From an uncultured Lachnospiraceae bacterium (lineage in GTDB: Bacteria; Bacillota; Clostridia; Lachnospirales; Lachnospiraceae), in NCBI GenBank assembly GCA_910579495.1, contig CAJTVD010000072.1:1-19724 (forward strand): a DNA stretch of 19,724 nt. The letters are read 5' to 3'. This document shows positions 14,999 through 19,724 of this stretch, piece by piece (positions within the stretch are counted from its first letter, which is position 1; every line of letters starts with the position of its first letter). A program made the translations under genes and the position numbers. The notes beneath the pieces are model-generated. The model was not told where the DNA came from. It saw nothing but the letters and a program-made list of their open reading frames with translations, and did no database searches.

Positions 14999-15373
14999 TC
15001 AGGATTTGTTGGCTTTGAGGATTTCTTTAAAGCGGAAATAGACCTCCCCAAGTTTCTCTGTCAGCACGTCCAGCTTCTCTACATCCACCTCATCCGCCTG
15101 TTTATGGCGCAGCAGGTCGGATATTTCCGCTGCAACCGCGCTTACCGGATCGATTCCCAGGTTCGCCGCAACGCCCTTTAAGGTATGGGCACTGTTAAAA
15201 GTTTCCTCAAAATTGCCCGCCTTTAAGTTTGCCTTTAATTTGTCATAATTATCATCATCCAGAAATTTCATGATAAATTTCATATAGATTGCTTCATTTC
15301 CCATAAAACGTTTTACAGTGGTATCCACATCCGCACCGTTTTCTTCTAATTGCTTTCTAAATTTCTCATCCAT
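14999..15373 (-). CDS. Stand-alone HPt (histidine phosphotransfer) protein
   Basis: From the ATG at 15373 the protein has 124 residues, one four-helix HPt domain: an N-terminal segment (VDTTVKRFMGNEAIYMKFIMKFL), then AHTLKGVAANLGI carrying the phosphorylatable His63, and a final long helix. An ATG nine codons earlier (15400) has no ribosome site, whereas 15373 has AGAGG about 10 bases upstream. HPt proteins carry phosphate between receiver domains. Here the first gene of the operon would connect receivers such as the REC-HD-GYP proteins to one another or to a hybrid kinase elsewhere, since the local kinase has no receiver. A TTGACA/TAAGAT promoter region lies just upstream. Confidence 0.9.
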   Translation of the reverse strand: MDEKFRKQLEENGADVDTTVKRFMGNEAIYMKFIMKFLDDDNYDKLKANLKAGNFEETFNSAHTLKGVAANLGIDPVSAVAAEISDLLRHKQADEVDVEKLDVLTEKLGEVYFRFKEILKANKS

Positions 15374-15405
15374 GGCTTCCTGTCCTCTTTCCTTCTTCAT
15401 TCTTA

Positions 15406-15417
15406 GGGTGTACTCCC
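15406..15417. promoter_or_regulatory. Near-palindrome in the operon leader (possible operator)
   Basis: GGGTGTACTCCC is a palindrome with one mismatched pair (10 of 12 bases symmetric, GTAC at the centre). It lies between the candidate -10 box and the HPt start. A related GGGTGTA occurs at about 15477-15483 on the far side of the promoter. A repressor site is possible but unsupported beyond symmetry and position. Confidence 0.3.
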
Positions 15418-15431
15418 ACTACTGCATACTT

Positions 15432-15467
15432 ATCTTATCACACTGAAAACATTCGCGCAACTGTCAA
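15432..15467 (-). promoter_or_regulatory. Promoter region of the chemosensory operon
   Basis: On the minus strand TTGACA (15467-15462) precedes TGTGATAAGAT (15442-15432). Two readings are possible: TTGACA with TGTGAT at 19-base spacing, or TTGCGC with TAAGAT at 17 bases. No hairpin terminator is seen between the recombinase stop at 15484 and this site, so read-through from the recombinase genes could add to expression. Confidence 0.5.
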
Positions 15468-15483
15468 ACAATTCCCGGGTGTA

Positions 15484-16386
15484 TCATTTTTTGCCTCTGT
15501 TTTTTTGTACGGCTTCAAACAGTTCCCTCCCAATAACAGGGGCATGGCGTTGGGGATAAATACACCATTCTTCCTCCGGCCTCTGGCGGTTCCTGCCCCC
15601 AGGCTGCTCCCGGCTGTATTTCCTGCATACAATACTGCCCACATAAGTTTCGTTTTTCAGGATCCGCGCTACCACCGCCCTTTGCCACAAAAACTTCCCC
15701 CCCTTGGGCTTCCTTTGCACCTTCCCTTTTTCTATCAGGAATTCCACAGGGGTCTTTACCCCTTCTTTATTGAGGATCCTGGCAATGTCCGCCGGCCTTG
15801 TTCCCTCCGCCGCCATATGGAAAATGCGCCTTACAATTTCTGCCTCCTCCTCTGCAATGACCAGCATATGCCTGTTATCCGGCGCTTTTTCATAGCCAAA
15901 AGGACAATTTCCGCTTATATACCACCCTTTTTCCCTTCTCACTGCCAGGGACGCCTTTACCTTTACGGATAAATCCTTGCTGTAAAGGTGGTACATCAGG
16001 TTCCGGAAGGGAATGTCAATCCCCCCTATTTGTCCCGCCGCGCTGTCATAGCCGTCCCCTATGGAAATCAGACGGATTCCCCAGGAAGGGAAAATCCGTT
16101 CTATATACTCCCCAAGGGCAAGGTAATCCCGGGAAAACCGGGAAAAGTCCTTTATTACAATGCAATCCAGCTCCCCTTTTTCCGCCAGTTTCAGCATCTC
16201 CCCCACTCCCGGCCTGCAGAAATTGGTTCCGGTAAACCCGTCGTCACTAAATTCCCACAGCCGGTAATTGTCAAAATTCTCTTCCACATACTGCCAAAGC
16301 AAATGCCGCTGCATCCGGATACTGCCGCTTTCCTCCCTGCAGCCATCCTCCTTTGACAGGCGCATATAAATGGCGATCCGCAACAT
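15484..16386 (-). CDS. Serine recombinase, short form without zinc ribbon
   Basis: The 300-residue third recombinase of the cassette has an intact resolvase/invertase catalytic domain: IYMRLSKED with nucleophile Ser11, DDGFTGTNFCRPG, and KDFSRFSRDY carrying the active-site Arg. A Recombinase (DNA-binding) domain follows, with GNCPFGYEKAP, an IARILNKEGVKTP helix region and LKNETYVGSIVCRK. It stops at VIGRELFEAVQKNRGKK, just where the other two continue into a CxxC zinc ribbon and coiled coil. The frame after the TGA does not encode those parts, so this is no simple point nonsense mutation. It might be an accessory subunit or a truncated copy. The gap from the preceding gene is 45 bp; GGGAGG is 13 bases from the ATG, a weak site. 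Confidence 0.88.
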   Translation of the reverse strand: MLRIAIYMRLSKEDGCREESGSIRMQRHLLWQYVEENFDNYRLWEFSDDGFTGTNFCRPGVGEMLKLAEKGELDCIVIKDFSRFSRDYLALGEYIERIFPSWGIRLISIGDGYDSAAGQIGGIDIPFRNLMYHLYSKDLSVKVKASLAVRREKGWYISGNCPFGYEKAPDNRHMLVIAEEEAEIVRRIFHMAAEGTRPADIARILNKEGVKTPVEFLIEKGKVQRKPKGGKFLWQRAVVARILKNETYVGSIVCRKYSREQPGGRNRQRPEEEWCIYPQRHAPVIGRELFEAVQKNRGKK

Positions 16387-16431
16387 CCAGCCCTGCCGCC
16401 TCCCTTCCTGTTTTCCACACCTGCCCGCCGG

Positions 16432-17967
16432 TTAATGTTTTGTGCCCGGCGGCATACCTGCTGCCCGGAAACGGAATTCTATTTTAATACGTTTATCACC
16501 AAATAACTCTATCCGCTCAACCAACAGCGCCGCAAGCCTTTGGTTCATTTCCTCCTTCCGCCCGGTATTTTCCAAAAGCCCTTCCCTCTGGCCCTTAAGG
16601 CATTCCATTTTTTCTTCCTCCCTGCCCATCCGGCGCCGGAAAGCCTCCCTGTCTATTTCCCCTGCCCGGTATTTTCTGTACTGCTCACTTTCCCTGCGCA
16701 GTTCCCCCGCTATTTTGTTTTGAAGCCGCTGTAAATTCTTTTCCCGCAGTGCCCCGCCCATTGCCTGCGCCCCTTGCAAATGGCGGCCTATTCCCTGGCC
16801 GGTCCCTGATGCTTCCCATTTTAAGGCGGTTTTCACAAGCCCCTCAAGCTCCCTGCCGGAAATATATTTCTTCTGGCAGCGCCGGCCGTCTATCAGGTAG
16901 GAATTTCGGCAAAAATACCCGCAATATCCCCTTTCCCCCGGCTTCTTCCCGCCTGGGCTGGCTTTGCTAAGCGGATGGCCGCAGTCCCCGCAGAACAAAA
17001 CTTTCTCAAAAGCACTTTTCCCCGGGAAAGCCTTTACCCTTACGGGGGCTTTCCTTTTCTCTTCCTCCAACCGCCGGGCAACTCTTTGGAACATTTCCCT
17101 TTCAATAATTGCCTGGTGGGTTTGTTCCCTGGCTTCTTCTGCCCTACCCAGGCTCCCCAGATAAACAGGGTTGGAAAGCAGCGCCTTCAATGTCTCCCTG
17201 GACCAGGCCAGAAGTTCTTCCCCCTTCCGGCAGAAAATGCTTCCATAACTGCGGCTGCGGGAAGGCCTGTGGACCCCTTTCTTATAAAGCCACTTAGCCA
17301 GCTCCCCCAAAGTTTCTCCCTCATCATAACGCCGGTAAATTTCCCTTACCATACCCGCAGCGGCGGCATCCACCCAAAGCCTCCTCCGCCCGGCTTCCCT
17401 GCCTGCCAGGTAACCATAGGGCGGGGGGCCTCCCATATAGCTCCCTCCCTCCCGCTGGATCCTCCGGGCATTTTTGATCTTATTGGAAATATCCCTGGCG
17501 TACATCTCGTTCACCAGATTTTTCAGGTTTGTACCCAGCCCATCCCCCTGCTGGTAAAAGCTGTCAAAGCCATCTGTCACAGCAATAAGCCTTACTCCCA
17601 AAAGAGGAAAAATCTTTCCCATCAAGGTGCCTGTTTCAATATAGTTCCTCCCCAGCCTTGAAAGATCCTTCACAATGATACAGCCCACCAGCCCTGCCTG
17701 CACATCTTTCATCATCCGCCGGAATTCCTCCCGGTTAAAATCCCTCCCGCTCTTTCCCAAATCACAATAGCAGCCAAAAAGCGCCATATCCGGCTGGCTC
17801 TCCAAAAATGCCCGCGCAATTTCTATCTGGCTTTCTATGGAATCCTTCTCTTCCCTGCCCCCGTCCACAGACAGCCTTGCATAAATAGCACAGGCGTACT
17901 GCCTGTTGGGGGGTTGCCCCTCCCTGTCATTTCCGCCCTTTCCGGAGATTCTCCTATCCAACTCCAT
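16432..17967 (-). CDS. Large serine recombinase (second of cassette)
   Basis: The 511-residue enzyme breaks and rejoins DNA through a phosphoserine link. The catalytic domain has IYARLSVD (Ser33), DLGKSGRDFNREEF and KDLSRLGRNYIETG. The Recombinase domain (about 180-300) includes GGPPPYGYL. The zinc ribbon has Cys326/Cys329 (CGDCG) and Cys353/Cys364. A long, charged coiled coil (about 395-470) precedes the C-terminal KRIKIEFRF motif shared with the first recombinase. All parts of a directional integrase are present. The ATG lies inside the last codons of the upstream recombinase (14-bp overlap), so translation is probably coupled. An N-terminal extension of ~22 residues precedes the conserved core. 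Confidence 0.95.
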   Translation of the reverse strand: MELDRRISGKGGNDREGQPPNRQYACAIYARLSVDGGREEKDSIESQIEIARAFLESQPDMALFGCYCDLGKSGRDFNREEFRRMMKDVQAGLVGCIIVKDLSRLGRNYIETGTLMGKIFPLLGVRLIAVTDGFDSFYQQGDGLGTNLKNLVNEMYARDISNKIKNARRIQREGGSYMGGPPPYGYLAGREAGRRRLWVDAAAAGMVREIYRRYDEGETLGELAKWLYKKGVHRPSRSRSYGSIFCRKGEELLAWSRETLKALLSNPVYLGSLGRAEEAREQTHQAIIEREMFQRVARRLEEEKRKAPVRVKAFPGKSAFEKVLFCGDCGHPLSKASPGGKKPGERGYCGYFCRNSYLIDGRRCQKKYISGRELEGLVKTALKWEASGTGQGIGRHLQGAQAMGGALREKNLQRLQNKIAGELRRESEQYRKYRAGEIDREAFRRRMGREEEKMECLKGQREGLLENTGRKEEMNQRLAALLVERIELFGDKRIKIEFRFRAAGMPPGTKH

Positions 17968-19573
17968 CGCCCTCCCCCCATTTGAGCTCTATCTTTATGC
18001 GCTTATCCTCATAAACCCAAATCCTCAGGATAAAAAAAAGAAGCCCCCTGCGCCCCAGCTTCTCCGGTCCCATCCATTCTTCCAGGCTCCCTTTGGGCAG
18101 GTTTTCCGCCCCTTGGCTTTCTTCCAGAATGCCCAGGGTGCTTTCCTGCTTTTTCACCGCCTCCTGCAGCTCCTGCCTCTGCTTTTCATATAGCCTGTGA
18201 AAAGCTTGGTATTCCTTTTGGGTGATGAGCCCGCCTTTGAGATCCTCATAAAGGCCGCTTCCAAGAACTGTATAGTTTTCTTCCTCCCGGCGCAGGCGCT
18301 GCACCTCGCATCTGAGCAGCGAAAATTCCCCACAAGCTTCCCTGTTTTCCTTATCCCCCGGCTTTTCCCGGCCCTGCCGGATACCCGCCACCCCCCTTTG
18401 GCCTTCCTCTGCCGGGAACTTGCTTCTGAACACGGCCAAAACCAGCCCTGCGGCTTCCTTCTCCCTGATGCTGTGCCTGCTGCAGCCCCTTCCCTTATTC
18501 CTGGTAGTACATATAAAAGTAACGGTATCTTTTCCCTGGTATCTGTTGACCCGTCTGGCCATAGGCTTCCCGCAGTCCCCGCAGAACAAAAAGCCGGAGA
18601 ATAAATGGGCCTTTTCCTCCCCCTTACAGGCTCTGCTGCCTGTGGCCATAAGCTTTTGCACACAGGAAAATTCCTCTGCGGTAACAATGGGCGTATGGGC
18701 ACCCTCCACCCTGGCCCACTCATCCCTGGGCTTTTTCCTGCGTATATCCAGCTTATAATTGATTTTTTCAGTCTTTCCCTGGACGAGGGTCCCTGTGTAA
18801 ACCTCGTCCGTGAGAATACGCCTGACCGACATAGCGTACCATCTCCCTCCCGGATTGGCCATAAACCCGGTGGCATAATTTTCCCCTTTTGAAAGTTTAT
18901 ATTCCATCGGGGAAAGCACCCCCATGGCATTGAGTTTCCCTGCAATGGCAAAACAGCTCATGCCCTCCATTTTCCATGCAAAAATATTCCGCACAATCTG
19001 CGCCGCATAGGGATCCGGCGAAATCCTGTTCTTCCCCTGCTTTTGGTAGCCGTAAACGGCAAAAGCGCCGATAAACTCTCCCTGGTTGCGTTTGGCTTTC
19101 TGGCTGCTCCTGACCTTGCAGGAAATATCCCTGCAATAAGCGTCATTTACAAAGTTTTTTACGGGAACCACAAAGTCTGTTTCCCCCTCCCTGGCAGTGA
19201 GGGAATCGTAATGGTCTGTTATAGCGATAAAACGCACATTTAAAGCCGGGAAAGTCTTTTGTATCAACCGCCCGGCTTCTATATAATCTCTTCCAAACCT
19301 GGATAAATCCTTTACTACAATGCAGTCCACCCTGCCCCCGTACACATCCCCCATCAACCGTTCAAATTCCGGGCGTTTGAAACTCACCCCGGAATAGCCG
19401 TCGTCTGCATAAATATCAAAAATTTCCATATCCTTCCGGCTAAGGACAAAGTCTCTTGCCAGTTCCCTCTGGGAGCTGATGCTGCCGCTCTCCCTGCTGC
19501 CCATTTGGGAGGGTGCCTCTTCCCGGGAAAGCCGCAGGTAAATACCCACATGATACAGCGCCTTTGCTTTCAT
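17954..19573 (-). CDS. Large serine recombinase (first of cassette)
   Basis: The 539-residue protein is full length for the family. Catalytic domain: IYLRLSREEA (Ser16), DDGYSGVSFKRPEF, KDLSRFGRDYIEAG. Recombinase domain: AVYGYQKQ, then the LTDEVYTGTLVQGK region. Zinc ribbon: Cys331/Cys334 (FCGDCGKPMARR) and Cys355/Cys364. A coiled coil (about 415-500) precedes the C-terminal KRIKIELKW. The ATG at 19573 has a weak GGGAAG site 6 bases upstream. It is first in a three-gene minus-strand unit. Such enzymes usually lie at one end of an integrative element or phage-like island, whose remaining cargo would lie to the right of this window. Confidence 0.95.
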   Translation of the reverse strand: MKAKALYHVGIYLRLSREEAPSQMGSRESGSISSQRELARDFVLSRKDMEIFDIYADDGYSGVSFKRPEFERLMGDVYGGRVDCIVVKDLSRFGRDYIEAGRLIQKTFPALNVRFIAITDHYDSLTAREGETDFVVPVKNFVNDAYCRDISCKVRSSQKAKRNQGEFIGAFAVYGYQKQGKNRISPDPYAAQIVRNIFAWKMEGMSCFAIAGKLNAMGVLSPMEYKLSKGENYATGFMANPGGRWYAMSVRRILTDEVYTGTLVQGKTEKINYKLDIRRKKPRDEWARVEGAHTPIVTAEEFSCVQKLMATGSRACKGEEKAHLFSGFLFCGDCGKPMARRVNRYQGKDTVTFICTTRNKGRGCSRHSIREKEAAGLVLAVFRSKFPAEEGQRGVAGIRQGREKPGDKENREACGEFSLLRCEVQRLRREEENYTVLGSGLYEDLKGGLITQKEYQAFHRLYEKQRQELQEAVKKQESTLGILEESQGAENLPKGSLEEWMGPEKLGRRGLLFFILRIWVYEDKRIKIELKWGEGDGVG

Positions 19574-19680
19574 CTCATACTTCCCATACAGCCGCTTTCC
19601 TTTATCCTATGCGGAAGCAGGATTGTACTATGAGCCTTTAGCCAGGGCTGCCCCTTAACCTCTCCCTCCGCCAGTTTCCC

Positions 19681-19714
19681 GTAACAAACGCCGTCTCGCG
19701 GAGCGAGAGTTTGT
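19681..19714. repeat. Palindromic repeat related to the 37-bp array
   Basis: gtaacaaacgccgtc (19681-19695) is identical to the first 15 bases of the repeat units at 4564-4674. Here it folds with ctcgc-gga-gcgag as an inner stem and acaaac (19684-19689) pairing gtttgt (19709-19714). It is a single copy in the leader of the recombinase cassette. No other gene-like content was seen from 19574 to the window end. Confidence 0.72.
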
Positions 19715-19724
19715 ATAATATACA
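19712..19724. promoter_or_regulatory. Perfect 13-bp AT-rich palindrome at the window edge
   Basis: TGTATAATATACA is a perfect palindrome around a central A and runs to the last base, so it may extend further. It abuts the palindromic repeat and lies ~140 bp upstream of the first recombinase. It could be an operator, an attachment-site half or chance AT symmetry. Confidence 0.35.

Noticed and set aside
16975..17661. 228-codon plus-strand open frame inside the second recombinase
   Set aside because: Pro-rich antisense frame caused by the GC-rich codons of the real gene.
16979..18591. Long direct repeat between the first and second recombinase genes (shared ccgcagtccccgcagaac)
   Set aside because: It encodes the same LFCGDCG zinc-ribbon motif in both proteins, so homology explains it.
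19574..19680. Promoter for the recombinase cassette (TACAAT on the minus strand near 19624-19629)
   Set aside because: A -10-like hexamer is present but nothing near TTGACA lies at 16-18 bases, so I do not call it.

Overview
The window looks like the chromosome of an anaerobic Clostridia-type Firmicute, most likely a Lachnospiraceae-like gut bacterium. The evidence is protein-level resemblance: a CspABC-type S8 peptidase remnant, FMN-bind lipoprotein, REC-HD-GYP proteins and clustered large serine recombinases. AGGAGG-type ribosome sites and moderate GC agree with this. The species assignment is inference.

Left flank (1-2042): a degraded junk zone. It starts with the 5' end of an IS21-type istB and the last ~70 codons of its istA, both on the minus strand. 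Next comes ~345 bp with no convincing gene but several inverted copies of a ctaaatcagc motif. It ends with an S8 subtilisin-like (Csp family) peptidase that has lost both ends, including the catalytic Asp region.

Plus-strand pair (2140-4529): a dCache-type methyl-accepting chemotaxis protein followed 14 bp later by an FMN-binding lipoprotein. An array of 37-bp repeats and a bidirectional terminator separate this pair from the convergent operon.

Minus-strand chemosensory operon (15373 down to 4740), in transcription order: HPt, REC-HD-GYP (intact c-di-GMP phosphodiesterase type), [intrinsic terminator], soluble PAS histidine kinase, second REC-HD-GYP with degenerate metal ligands, CheR, CheB, CheY-like regulator, CheA, CheW, MCP with almost no extracellular domain. 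No flagellar or pilus genes and no cheC/cheD/cheX are present. A complete CheA-CheW-MCP core with CheR/CheB adaptation therefore sits beside a kinase/HPt phosphorelay and two c-di-GMP-type outputs. This suggests a chemosensory system that controls cyclic-di-GMP or some other non-motility output.

Right flank (15484-19573): three consecutive serine recombinases on the minus strand (539, 511 and 300 aa). The first two overlap by 14 bp. The last lacks the zinc ribbon and coiled coil. They end ~85 bp upstream of the HPt gene, so this is probably the terminal recombination module of an integrated element that continues beyond the window. A palindromic repeat sharing 15 bases with the 37-bp array lies just upstream of the cassette.
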